A DNA stretch of 64,000 bases from Corynebacterium felinum (lineage in GTDB: Bacteria > Actinomycetota > Actinomycetes > Mycobacteriales > Mycobacteriaceae): positions 2,356,001 through 2,420,000 of the forward strand of contig NZ_CP047209.1 of the NCBI RefSeq assembly GCF_030408755.1, written 5' to 3'. A model generated the notes under the pieces. The model was not told where the DNA came from and did no database searches. It worked only from the letters and a program-made list of their open reading frames with translations. Position 1 is the stretch's first letter. Every line of letters begins with the position of its first letter. This document shows, one piece after another, positions 27,820 through 36,423 of this stretch. A program made the position numbers and the translations under genes.

Positions 27820-28037
27820 TATGCGTAGCGCTGCACTGCCCCACCCCCACCCCAAGTCACCAGGAATGTTGCACAAAGCACACTAGGGGCAAAGTGGCGA
27901 ACGGTCATAGCTCGCAGTGTGGGGCAGGACTGTTTTTCACGGGTTATTGCGAAAGAAAAGCAATATACACACCGGACAATTAGGCGCTAAAGAATAACCG
28001 GCATGTCAGTAGTCTTTCACACATATCCGAGTAGTCT

Positions 28038-28066
28038 TTGACCTACATCACAAATTTTGTTGTAGC
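28038..28066 (+). promoter_or_regulatory. Possible promoter of the aldehyde dehydrogenase gene
   Basis: TTGACC at 28038 is 17 bases before TGTAGC at 28061. Between them lies an imperfect inverted repeat (CTACA ... ACAAA, TTTGT, TGTAG) that could bind a regulator such as the PucR-type protein. The -10 match is weak. Confidence 0.35.
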
Positions 28067-28129
28067 TGTGCCACACTGGAAGCTCAAGATCCCCCTTATC
28101 CCCACAAGCTTTGTTGAGGTTTTGTACTC

Positions 28130-29548
28130 ATGGATTACCTAAATTTCATCGATAACGAGTTCGTTTCCGCATCCGGCCAAGACACCGTCGAACTCATCAG
28201 CCCCGTCACCGAAGAGTCACTAGGGCACGCGCCCATCTCCAACGCCGAGGATATCGACCGCGCCGTACAAGCGGCTGAAAAAGCCTTCACCACCTGGCGT
28301 CGCACCACCCCTTCCGAGCGCCAAAAGTGTCTGCTCGCACTCGCCGACCTGATCGAGGAGAATGCCGCAGAGCTTGCCGCAATCCAATCGCGTGAAACCG
28401 GCCAGATCACCGCTTTTGTCCAATCCGAAGAATGCCTCGCCGGTGCCGATCACGTGCGCTTCTTCGCCGGGGCTGCGCGCATGCTCAACGGGCTGGCCAC
28501 CGGCGAATACATGGAAGGGCACACATCTTCCATCCGCCGTGAAGCAATCGGTGTGATTGCGCAGGTAGCACCGTGGAATTACCCACTGATGATGGCTATT
28601 TGGAAGATCGCACCGGCACTCGCGGCAGGCAATACGGTGGTGTTAAAACCCAGCGACACCACCCCAGGTTCCACCGTGAAACTGGCAGAGCTCGTCGCAT
28701 CCTGCTTCCCACCGGGCGTGGTCAACATTGTGCTTGGCGACGCCACCACAGGCGCCACGCTCGTCGCCCACCCAGTCGTGCGCATGGTCTCGATCACCGG
28801 CTCCGTTCCGGCAGGCCGCGCCGTGGGCCGCTCAGCAGGTGAAAATCTCAAGCGCTCCCACCTCGAACTCGGAGGCAAAGCACCGGTGATCGTGTGCAAG
28901 GACGCCGACCTTCAGGCCGCCGCGGAAGGCATTGCTGCCGCGGGCCTGTTCAATGCGGGCCAAGACTGCACGGCGTCGACACGCGTGCTCGTCGACGAGC
29001 AGGTCGCCGAGAAATTCAGCGCACTGCTGGTTGCCGAAGCGCAAAAGCTGCGCCCTGGAAAACCCGAGGATACCGACGCATTCTACGGTGCGCTGAATAA
29101 CAAGCGCCACTTCGACAAAGTCATGCAGGTGCTCGCTGATCTGCCAGAACACGCCACCATTCTCACCGGCGGCAAGCGCATCGGCGAAGTCGGCTACTAT
29201 GTTGAACCCACCATCGTTGCAGGGCTCAAGCAGCAGGACAAGGCGATTCAGGAAGAAACCTTCGGACCTGTCATCACCCTGCAAACATTCACCGACATCG
29301 ACCAGGCACTCGACATGTCCAACGATGTCAGCTACGGACTAGCCTCCTCAGTGTGGACCACCAACCTGAACATCGCTGAACGCGCCAGCCGCGAACTGGA
29401 ATTCGGGTGCGTGTGGATCAACTGCCACATCCCGCTAGTTGCCGAAATGCCGCACGGCGGATTCAAAGACTCCGGCTACGGCAAAGACCTCTCCCTGTAC
29501 TCACTTGAGGAATACACCCGCATCAAGCATGTGATGACAGCCCACTAA
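28130..29548 (+). CDS. Aminobutyraldehyde-type aldehyde dehydrogenase
   Basis: The 472-residue NAD-dependent aldehyde dehydrogenase has Asn150 (APWNY), Glu246 (LELGGK) and Cys280 (GQDCTAS). The sequence style fits the PatD/PuuC/betaine-aldehyde group. With putrescine oxidase immediately downstream, the likely substrate is 4-aminobutyraldehyde (in equilibrium with pyrroline), giving GABA for gabT. The ATG at 28130 overlaps no other gene. A strong terminator follows the stop codon before the oxidase gene, so part of the transcript probably ends here. The symbol is left open because PatD, PuuC and GbsA cannot be separated by eye. Confidence 0.85.
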   Translation: MDYLNFIDNEFVSASGQDTVELISPVTEESLGHAPISNAEDIDRAVQAAEKAFTTWRRTTPSERQKCLLALADLIEENAAELAAIQSRETGQITAFVQSEECLAGADHVRFFAGAARMLNGLATGEYMEGHTSSIRREAIGVIAQVAPWNYPLMMAIWKIAPALAAGNTVVLKPSDTTPGSTVKLAELVASCFPPGVVNIVLGDATTGATLVAHPVVRMVSITGSVPAGRAVGRSAGENLKRSHLELGGKAPVIVCKDADLQAAAEGIAAAGLFNAGQDCTASTRVLVDEQVAEKFSALLVAEAQKLRPGKPEDTDAFYGALNNKRHFDKVMQVLADLPEHATILTGGKRIGEVGYYVEPTIVAGLKQQDKAIQEETFGPVITLQTFTDIDQALDMSNDVSYGLASSVWTTNLNIAERASRELEFGCVWINCHIPLVAEMPHGGFKDSGYGKDLSLYSLEEYTRIKHVMTAH

Positions 29549-29583
29549 CCAGCTCAACTGAGCTATCCTGCCTTCTTTTTCAG

Positions 29584-29634
29584 CCCACATGGGCACAACT
29601 GTTGTGCTTTGCCCTGTACCCATGTGGGTTTTGT
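29584..29634 (+). terminator. Terminator or attenuator between dehydrogenase and oxidase genes
   Basis: CCCACATGGG (29584-29593) pairs with CCCATGTGGG (29619-29628) and TTTTGTTT follows. It lies between two genes of one pathway, so it may allow partial read-through or isolate a separate putrescine oxidase promoter. Confidence 0.75.
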
Positions 29635-29668
29635 TTACCCACTTTCCTTATTCACGAAAGGTTTACTC

Positions 29669-31036
29669 ATGCCAATTCGCACTACCGACGTCGTCATCAT
29701 CGGCGCAGGCCCCGCCGGACTTTCCGCCGCACACCGGCTACGCCAAGCAGGACACGACGTCACTGTCGTCGAAGCCCGCGACCGTGTCGGCGGACGCACC
29801 CGCTCAGATGTGATGAACGGTGCCTGGTACGAAATCGGTGGCCAATGGGTCTCCCCCGACCAAACCGAACTGATCGCCCTGCTCGAAGAACTTGACCTGG
29901 AAACCTACCAGCGCTACCGCGAGGGTGACAGCCTCTACCTTGGCTTCGACGGTGAAGTTCGCCGCTATACCGGCGAACTTTTCCCCTGCTGCGAGCATAC
30001 ACAGCAGGAAATGGTGCGCATGATCGAGCATTTGGATGAAATCGTGGCGCAAATGGATCCGCAAGCACCCTGGGATCATCCACGCGCCCACGAACTCGAC
30101 TCCATCAGCTTCAAGCACTGGCTCGAAACACTCAGCGACGACGAAGAAGCACGCCACAACATTGGCCTATTCATCGCCGGTGGAATGCTCACCAAACCAG
30201 CTCACGCCTTCTCCGCACTCCAAGCACTACACATGGCGGCCTCAGCAGGTAGCTTCTCCAACCTCGTGGATGAAGATTTCATCCTCGACGCCCGCGTCAT
30301 CGGCGGCATGCAGGAAGTATCCGTCCGGCTTGCCGACCGCATCGGGGAAGAAAACATCATCCTCAACCGTCCCGTGCGCACCATCAACTACACCGATGAA
30401 GGAGTCACCGTCTTCGCCGACGGAGGTATCGAAGTACGGGCAAAATACGCCATCCTGGCAGTCCCACCCACCCTATACCACCGCATTTCCTACGTCCCCG
30501 AAATGCCACGCCTGCAACACGTGATGCACCAGCACCAATCCATGGGCTTGGTAATCAAAGTGCACGCCACCTACAGCACACCATTCTGGCGCGACAAAGG
30601 CCTATCCGGCACCTGCTTCTCCTCCCAGCACCTCGTGCAAGAAATCTACGACAACACCAACTACGGCGACGAGCGTGGCACCCTGGTTGGTTTCGTCAGC
30701 GACGTCAACGCAGACGCGATGTTCCAACTCGATGCAAACGAGCGCAAAAAGACCATCTTGGAAGCAATGGCTGTTTTCCTCGGCGAGGAAGCACTCACCC
30801 CAGAGTCCTACTACGAATCTGATTGGGGCAGCGAAGAATGGACCCGTGGCGCCTACGCCGCCTCCTACGATTTGGGTGGTTTGAGCCGCTGGGGCAGGTA
30901 CAATCTCGATCCTGTTGGCCGGATCTACTTCGCCTGCTCCGATATCGCCGGCGAAGGGTATCAGCACGTTGATGGTGCTGTGCGCATGGGTCACGCCGTT
31001 GCCGCGACCGTGAATAGTTTGCTTCAAGGAGAGTAA
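29669..31036 (+). CDS. puo: Putrescine oxidase (flavin amine oxidase)
   Basis: The 455-residue flavoprotein closely resembles putrescine oxidases of Micrococcus and Rhodococcus. It converts putrescine, water and O2 into 4-aminobutyraldehyde, ammonia and hydrogen peroxide. The FAD-binding GAGPAGLSAAH is at about 12-22, followed by EARDRVGGRT and EIGGQWVSPDQT. Other family blocks are NIGLFIAGGMLTKPAHAFSA, SDWGSEEWTRGAYAASYDLG and EGYQHVDGAVRMG. The ATG at 29669 has GAAAGG eight bases upstream; the frame is open to 29609. Three bases separate it from the universal stress protein gene, giving one operon puo-usp-permease. Peroxide from this step may explain the stress-protein gene. Confidence 0.92.
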   Translation: MPIRTTDVVIIGAGPAGLSAAHRLRQAGHDVTVVEARDRVGGRTRSDVMNGAWYEIGGQWVSPDQTELIALLEELDLETYQRYREGDSLYLGFDGEVRRYTGELFPCCEHTQQEMVRMIEHLDEIVAQMDPQAPWDHPRAHELDSISFKHWLETLSDDEEARHNIGLFIAGGMLTKPAHAFSALQALHMAASAGSFSNLVDEDFILDARVIGGMQEVSVRLADRIGEENIILNRPVRTINYTDEGVTVFADGGIEVRAKYAILAVPPTLYHRISYVPEMPRLQHVMHQHQSMGLVIKVHATYSTPFWRDKGLSGTCFSSQHLVQEIYDNTNYGDERGTLVGFVSDVNADAMFQLDANERKKTILEAMAVFLGEEALTPESYYESDWGSEEWTRGAYAASYDLGGLSRWGRYNLDPVGRIYFACSDIAGEGYQHVDGAVRMGHAVAATVNSLLQGE

Positions 31037-31039
31037 AAG

Positions 31040-31876
31040 ATGAAGCTTGTTGTTGGATACACTGCAACCCCGCAAGGCATCGATGCGATTAATCTTGCTA
31101 TCGACGCCGCCCGCGCCTTTGCAGCCGAAATCCATGTGGTGATCGTGCTGCGCCGCCACGATATTTTCAGCCACGAGTACCCACCAACCGGAACCTTCGA
31201 CGACATCCTGCTCGCCCAAGCATTCACCTGGATCAAAGGTGCCTTGGAGCAAATCCCCGACGATATCACCGCACGTGGCTGCGTGTATTCCGATATCAGC
31301 AGCGCCAACGGCTTGCAGCGTGCCGCTGAAGATCTCGGCGCGGAAATGATCGTGGTGGGTGGGGCATCATTAAGCCCGCTCAAACGCCACCGGCTGGGCA
31401 CCATTGCCCAAGATTTACTCTACGGCTCCGCTTTCCCCATCGCCCTTGCCCCACGCGGCTACACCAAAACCCCCATTAAGCGCATCAATTGCGCAGTCGG
31501 ATTGCGCCCAGGGGCAGGAAGTTTAGTGCAGCTAGGAGTCCAGCTCTCGCGGCGTGCGAATGTGCCGCTGCGATTGGTAGGCCTGATGGGCAGCGACGAA
31601 GGCAATTTGGAGACAGCCGCAGCCGCGCGTCGAAACGCTCAAGAAGTACTGGATCGGGTTGGTGGGCATTCAGACATACCTGAGCTGCAACCAACGGTTG
31701 TTGTAGAAAAACTCGACAACCTCGAATGGGAACCCGGCGATGTGATGTTCGTAGGATCCTCCCGCGTTGCTGAAAAGAAGACCGTTTTTGCGGGAAGTGT
31801 CGCCATGCAGCTACTCAAAGCACTGTCGTTGCCTCTGGTAGTGGTACCCCGTGACTATAAAGTAAAGGAGACCTAA
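31040..31876 (+). CDS. Universal stress protein with two UspA domains
   Basis: The 278-residue cytosolic protein carries two UspA-type domains (about 1-138 and 148-278). The first begins KLVVGYTATPQGIDAI, and a nucleotide-site-like GGASLSPLKRHRLGTIA is followed by pairing with LAPRGY. The second has VGSSRVAEKK and VVVPRDY. It lies between putrescine oxidase and the permease with gaps of three bases on each side, AAGGAG upstream. Its role may be to tune uptake or protect against the peroxide made by the oxidase; that is inference from the operon. Confidence 0.85.
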   Translation: MKLVVGYTATPQGIDAINLAIDAARAFAAEIHVVIVLRRHDIFSHEYPPTGTFDDILLAQAFTWIKGALEQIPDDITARGCVYSDISSANGLQRAAEDLGAEMIVVGGASLSPLKRHRLGTIAQDLLYGSAFPIALAPRGYTKTPIKRINCAVGLRPGAGSLVQLGVQLSRRANVPLRLVGLMGSDEGNLETAAAARRNAQEVLDRVGGHSDIPELQPTVVVEKLDNLEWEPGDVMFVGSSRVAEKKTVFAGSVAMQLLKALSLPLVVVPRDYKVKET

Positions 31877-31879
31877 GCC

Positions 31880-33409
31880 ATGAGTGACAAGCTGCAGGCA
31901 AAAGGACTCAGCGCAGGCTCAGTGGGGCTGATTTCAGCCGCCGTCATCGGACTGAGCTGCATCGCCCCCGCCTACACCCTTTCCGGCGGACTCGGCCCCA
32001 CCGCAAGTGCCGTGGGCGTACACATGCCCGCAATTTTCTTAGTCAGCTTCATCCCCATGCTGCTTGTTGCGTTGGGCTACAAGGAACTCAACCAAGCCAT
32101 GCCCGATTCGGGCACCACCTTCACCTGGGCAACCCGCGCCTTTGGGCCCGTGATGGGTTGGCTCGGCGGCTGGGGTTTGCTGGCAGCGACCATTTTGGTG
32201 CTGTCGAACCTCGCCGGCATCGCGGTTGATTTCTTCTATCTTCTGCTCTCGCAGCTTTTTAATAAACCTGAGCTGGCGGAACTGACCCGCAATGTGCCGG
32301 TCAATATTGCCACCTGTTTAGTGTTTATTGTGGTTGCTACGACCATCGCCTACCGCGGGATGGATACCACCAAGGCTGTGCAGTATGTGCTGGTGAGCTT
32401 CCAGCTTGCAGTGCTTGTACTGTTTGCGGTGATGGCGCTCTGGCGCACCTCCAAGGGTGAGGCTTTTGACGCCACCCCTATTTCCTTGGAGTGGTTTAAC
32501 CCCTTCGGCATTGATTCTTTCTCTGCTTTCGCCGCAGGCGTGTCGCTGTCGGTGTTTATTTACTGGGGGTGGGATGTGGTGCTGACCATGACGGAGGAAA
32601 CCAAGGGCTCTCATGCCACCCCAGGTAAAGCGGCAACTTTGACCATTTTGGTCATCGTCTTTATTTACCAGCTCATCGCGGTTTCCTTGGTGAATTTCGC
32701 CGGCACCTCTTCTGGTGAGTTCGGTTTGGGCAATGAGGCGATTCAGGAAAATATTTTCGCAGCTTTAGCTGGCCCGGTGATGGGTCCGTTGGCGATCCTG
32801 ATGTCGATTGCGGTGCTAGGTTCATCGGCTGCTTCGTTGCAGTCGACGGTGATTGGCCCGGCGCGCACGATGTTGGCGATGGGTTTTTATGGGGCGTTGC
32901 CGAAGCGTTTTGCGCATATTTCGCCGCGTTTCCAGTCGCCTGGTTTTGCTACGGTGCTTGCGGCTACTGTGTCGTTTGTTTTCTACGCGATTATGCGCAT
33001 GATTTCTGAAGCGGTGCTGTGGGATACGATTACAGCGCTCGGCATGATGGTGTGTTTTTATTATGGGATTACGGCGTTTTCCTGCGTGTGGTATTTCCGT
33101 AAGCATGCTTTTGATTCGCTCAGCCATGCGTTTAACAGGTTCTTTGCGCCGTTGATTGGCGGGACGCTGTTGTTGGTGTTCTTCTTCCAGACCTCGATTG
33201 ATGCGATGGATCCGTCTTATGGTTCTGGCAGCCAGGTCTTTGGTGTGGGTTTGGTGTTTGTGCTTGGTTCGGTGGTGTTGTTGCTCGGGGTTGTGATGAT
33301 GGGTATTACGTGGTGGCGTTGCCCTGAGTTTTTCCGCAATGAGACGTTGACGAAGGGCACTCCGAATGATCCGTTGATTACGGTGGATTCTACGCTGCAG
33401 CTCGACTAG
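31880..33409 (+). CDS. APC-family permease, probably for putrescine or GABA
   Basis: The 509-residue protein is an amino acid-polyamine-organocation (APC) transporter with about twelve membrane segments. The N-terminal segment has the family pattern (GLISAAVIGLSCIAPAYTLSG) and the conserved loop after TM2 (PDSGTTFTWATRAFGP). AAAGGAGACC precedes the ATG. As last gene of the puo operon it most likely imports the pathway substrate, putrescine, or a related amine. A strong terminator follows the stop codon. Substrate specificity is inferred only from the neighbours. Confidence 0.85.
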   Translation: MSDKLQAKGLSAGSVGLISAAVIGLSCIAPAYTLSGGLGPTASAVGVHMPAIFLVSFIPMLLVALGYKELNQAMPDSGTTFTWATRAFGPVMGWLGGWGLLAATILVLSNLAGIAVDFFYLLLSQLFNKPELAELTRNVPVNIATCLVFIVVATTIAYRGMDTTKAVQYVLVSFQLAVLVLFAVMALWRTSKGEAFDATPISLEWFNPFGIDSFSAFAAGVSLSVFIYWGWDVVLTMTEETKGSHATPGKAATLTILVIVFIYQLIAVSLVNFAGTSSGEFGLGNEAIQENIFAALAGPVMGPLAILMSIAVLGSSAASLQSTVIGPARTMLAMGFYGALPKRFAHISPRFQSPGFATVLAATVSFVFYAIMRMISEAVLWDTITALGMMVCFYYGITAFSCVWYFRKHAFDSLSHAFNRFFAPLIGGTLLLVFFFQTSIDAMDPSYGSGSQVFGVGLVFVLGSVVLLLGVVMMGITWWRCPEFFRNETLTKGTPNDPLITVDSTLQLD

Positions 33410-33424
33410 TTGGCTCAATGCACA

Positions 33425-33474
33425 CACCGGTGCATCGTGTGCATATGCGCACGGTGCACCGGTGCTTGTGTTTT
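33425..33474 (+). terminator. Strong terminator of the putrescine operon
   Basis: CACCGGTGCA (33425-33434) pairs with TGCACCGGTG (33455-33464) and the stem continues through CGTGTGC/GCGCACG with two wobble pairs, an 18-bp stem with an ATAT loop, followed by CTTGTGTTTT. Confidence 0.9.
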
Positions 33475-33511
33475 CCCTGCTGCACCCCTTGCGGCGTGTG
33501 TCGGGGTGGGT

Positions 33512-34186
33512 TTAGTTGTTGGGGTTTGTAGGGAGGTTGTCGATGAGTTCGTTGATGGTTGTGGTGTGTGGGTAGTTTGCGGTGTCGGTGACAAATGGGG
33601 CGGTGTGAAAGTCTGGCAGGGGTGTGGTGGTGAAGTCTTCGAGCCGCATGAGGTAGCTGCCTTGGGTGGCGTGGAGGTAGTCGCTGATCTCGGCTAGTGG
33701 GGTGTTGCCGGGCAGGACTAGTACGACGCGTTCGAAGCCAAAGAGGCTGGTTTTGTCTAGTGCGCTGGGGTTGTGGCGCATGAAGGTTTTGAGTTTTTGT
33801 TTGGCTACTTTGAGTGCTTCGCGGTCATGTTCCATGTGTTCTTCGCGCCAGAAATAGCGTAACCAGAGTGTTTGTTTGTGGATGCTGCCGCCGGCTGATT
33901 GGATGCAGCAGTCGGCGAAGAATTGGGGGTTGACATCGCGGGCTGATTCCAGCGCGTGGTTTTTGGCGATGAGTGGTTTGAGGTTTTTTAAGGTTTGTTC
34001 GAAGGATTTTCCGTATTTCCAGATGATTCCATCTAAGGCGCATAGTCCCCATTCGAATTTGGGGCTGCCGATTTTTTCGTGGTCGACGAGTACGCGTAGT
34101 CCCATACGGGTGACTTCGGCGGACGTTCCGGTGCCGTAGTTGCGGATGATGATGGGGTTGTGTGCTGGTGCGTGGTTGCCGTCCAT
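33512..34186 (-). CDS. Protein of unknown function
   Basis: The 224-residue protein is not recognised. It has no signal peptide or membrane segment. It begins with a beta-rich region (IIIRNYGTGTSAEVTRMGLRV), includes LCALDGIIWKYG and two Cys near the middle (FADCCIQ), and ends with a short acidic-polar tail. AAGGAACGG lies upstream of the ATG at 34186. It is convergent with the putrescine permease gene and lies downstream of the exonuclease-like gene on the same strand, separated by 180 bp. Codon use is like the core genes, so it looks real. Confidence 0.65.
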   Translation of the reverse strand: MDGNHAPAHNPIIIRNYGTGTSAEVTRMGLRVLVDHEKIGSPKFEWGLCALDGIIWKYGKSFEQTLKNLKPLIAKNHALESARDVNPQFFADCCIQSAGGSIHKQTLWLRYFWREEHMEHDREALKVAKQKLKTFMRHNPSALDKTSLFGFERVVLVLPGNTPLAEISDYLHATQGSYLMRLEDFTTTPLPDFHTAPFVTDTANYPHTTTINELIDNLPTNPNN

Positions 34187-34366
34187 TGCAGTTCACCGTT
34201 CCTTGCCGCGGTTGTGGGGGTGCGTTTGCGCGTATTTCTGTGTGTCTAGCCTACCCAACGTGCGTGCTTATCGTGGTGTTTACAGCAGTAACTTAATCTA
34301 AGGGTGCTTGTCGACGCCCCCACCAGGTGTCATGAATATGACCTGCGGTGGTGGGGGGTTAGGGTT

Positions 34367-35383
34367 TTATTTTTCTTCGAGTTGTGGCTGGTGGGCGTTT
34401 TCCAGCATGGTGTCTGGTGTGGTGTGTGGGGTGATCATGAGAAGTTCCATGGGTTCTGTGGCAATGGTGAGGATTTCACAGATTTGGAGAATCCATGCGC
34501 GTTCTTGGTCGGTAATTGTCCCATCCGCCCAGGCATCGATGATGAGTCGGTGAACATAGAGTTCGTGGAGTGCATCGAGGTCGTCGACCTGAAGGCTGCC
34601 GCGCAGTGCGACTTGTTCCAGCAGGAGGATTTCTTCGAAGCATAATGCCCCATCGGCCAAGGTGAGGTGGAGTACTGCAAGGTATTGTTCGAGCTGTGGT
34701 TCAAGCTGAAGATTGTCCACCGCATTCAACCGCAGTAGCCATGAGCGTCGATCGTGCAGTCCGCCGCGGTCGTTGCGGGAAAAACGGCGACGTTGTGGCA
34801 ACTCCCCTATGACTTGTTGTACCTGTTCGTCGAAGTATGCGGGGTGGGCCGAGGGCAGGTGCTTCGGTGAGTGGTGCGCGAGTGAGAGGAAGAGTGCGGC
34901 GGTGGTTTGGGCGTCGTGAAGCGCGGTGCGGGTGCTGGGAGTATACAGGTTAAAGGCGGCAACGAGCTGGTCTTTATCACCTTGATTCAGCACATCTTGC
35001 CCAAGCTGGCGGGTGCACAACACATCGAGGAAGTTGGGGAAAACGATGCCTAAGTTTTCAAACTCTGCCACAAGGGTGTGCACTTCACTGTGTGCATTGT
35101 GCGCAACAAGTACCCGGTTGTTGAGTACAGTGATCAGTTCGGCAGCAATTTCAAGAAACTCTGGTGCGCCTTGAAGATCGTGGGCGCTAACATCATCGAA
35201 TGCGCACTGCTCAAGGTTGCTGCCAGGATTGATAAGTGTGTCCCAGGTGCGTTCGATCAGGCCGGTTGCGTCGAGTAGGACTATTCCGATTTCGACGATC
35301 CGGGTGTCATTGCCACGTGTTGTGGTGTTGATGGCTAAAACCGCAAATCCCGCACCATTATGTGCAGCCCTACTCAAAGTCAT
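34367..35383 (-). CDS. DEDDh exonuclease-like protein with altered catalytic residues and a TerB-like C-terminus
   Basis: The 338-residue protein (ATG at 35383; frame open to 35446) has the layout of a DnaQ/epsilon-type exonuclease domain (about 12-170) followed by a helical TerB-like region (about 225-325, DGALCFEEI, DGTITDQERAW). The exonuclease motifs can be aligned but the metal ligands are replaced: the DxE motif reads N19-T-T21, the second Asp is Glu100 (HNAHSE), and the HxAxxD motif reads HDAQTT with Thr161. His156 is kept. The protein is therefore probably not an active nuclease and may bind nucleic acid or a partner. It was possibly a stress- or tellurite-related factor. A dispersed repeat lies about 220 bp upstream. 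Confidence 0.7.
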   Translation of the reverse strand: MTLSRAAHNGAGFAVLAINTTTRGNDTRIVEIGIVLLDATGLIERTWDTLINPGSNLEQCAFDDVSAHDLQGAPEFLEIAAELITVLNNRVLVAHNAHSEVHTLVAEFENLGIVFPNFLDVLCTRQLGQDVLNQGDKDQLVAAFNLYTPSTRTALHDAQTTAALFLSLAHHSPKHLPSAHPAYFDEQVQQVIGELPQRRRFSRNDRGGLHDRRSWLLRLNAVDNLQLEPQLEQYLAVLHLTLADGALCFEEILLLEQVALRGSLQVDDLDALHELYVHRLIIDAWADGTITDQERAWILQICEILTIATEPMELLMITPHTTPDTMLENAHQPQLEEK

Positions 35384-36317
35384 AGTGTTTATCGTAGTGA
35401 CACTCTTATGTATCCAGCATCGGGGTTTACCCCCATTTTCCTCCATGCCACCCCACGGCAGTGACGAAGGGTATGCCCTCCGCTTCCGTAGTCTTCATGC
35501 CAAACAATCAGTATCAGACCCAACTGTGTTTCAGATATGTGGCCTTGAAAAGTCACACCGCATGAAGCTGCTGTGCCTAGATAGTCGTCAAACAGGGCAC
35601 AGTCACTGAGGTTTTCATCGGGAGAATGCAGTGGGAAAAGAAGGCGCAGGAACCAACAACACACTGACGCATGATCGTACGTGATACGGCAGGAAAAGCC
35701 CTGTATACCGCGACCGAAGAGTATACCTATGAATATGTCGGGATTGATTCAAAAATACTGATTCGACTTTCAGCAAACAAGTGAAAAATTGACCTGCGGT
35801 TTTGTAAGTAGCACTTGCTCTATGTCGAATTAATATTTCTCTTATACACAGCAAAGCCCCCATGCCCCTACCAAGAACAGTGCTAGATATGTACGCACGC
35901 ATTCAAGATCAGCGCGATATTCACAAACCCAACCACGCTGAATACATCCCCTCCCGCGTGCGTGGCCTTGATATTCCACCCACCCCACTCCCCTAACCAC
36001 AAGTTGGGGTTTCACAAACGTTTTTTCTGGTGAGAAAACCTCACTAGCCATCACGTACGAAAACTCTTAGCGGGGTACCATTGGGCGCTCTCATGCTTAA
36101 ATTTTTATTTTCCCCCTCAGCTTGTATTTTAGATATAACACTGAAGGCAGTTTTTGGACAAGATTCAAAGACCCCTCAATCTCAAGAACACTCAAGCGAA
36201 AAACTACACCCCCGTAACCGAAACACTAGTAGCACTTCCAGATATACGCCCCTTTGCTCCTAGCAACCGCAGGCAAATAGCGAGGAAGAGCAGATCGAGG
36301 AAGGCACTTCAGGAATT
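35384..36317. other. Long spacer with an inverted copy of the dispersed repeat
   Basis: The 934-bp region holds repeat copy C (35606-35880). Just beyond it, a short plus-strand frame (35889-35996) encodes 35 residues with gene-like composition (MYARIQDQRDIHK) and may be the truncated end of a lost gene. The rest shows no gene I can support. CTAGTAGCACTTCC and CTAGCAACCGCAGGCAAAT at about 36225-36285 resemble broken pieces of the same repeat. Confidence 0.5.
35606..35880 (-). repeat. Dispersed structured repeat, long copy C
   Basis: Read on the minus strand, this 275-bp copy matches 50408-50687 at roughly 80% identity over its whole length. Stem arms are 35824-35837 and 35754-35767 (TTCGAC/GTCGAA centre), framing AAAACCGCAGGTCAA. 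It lies upstream of the exonuclease-like gene in the same orientation. Confidence 0.88.
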
Positions 36318-36423
36318 ATGTTCATAACTTATTTAATTGTCGCTACTACCATCGCCACACTCATACTTTCCGCCAAAATGGCAGAAAAAACTGAACGAAC
36401 AAAACAGTTTTCAATCATTTTAG

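Larger units (their letters stand above)
27413..28129. other. Long spacer with two copies of a non-coding repeat
   Basis: This 717-bp region contains two direct copies of a dispersed repeat (27488-27622 and 27684-27819, period 196 bp) and the likely promoter of the aldehyde dehydrogenase gene near 28038-28066. I see no protein-coding gene in it. Confidence 0.7.
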
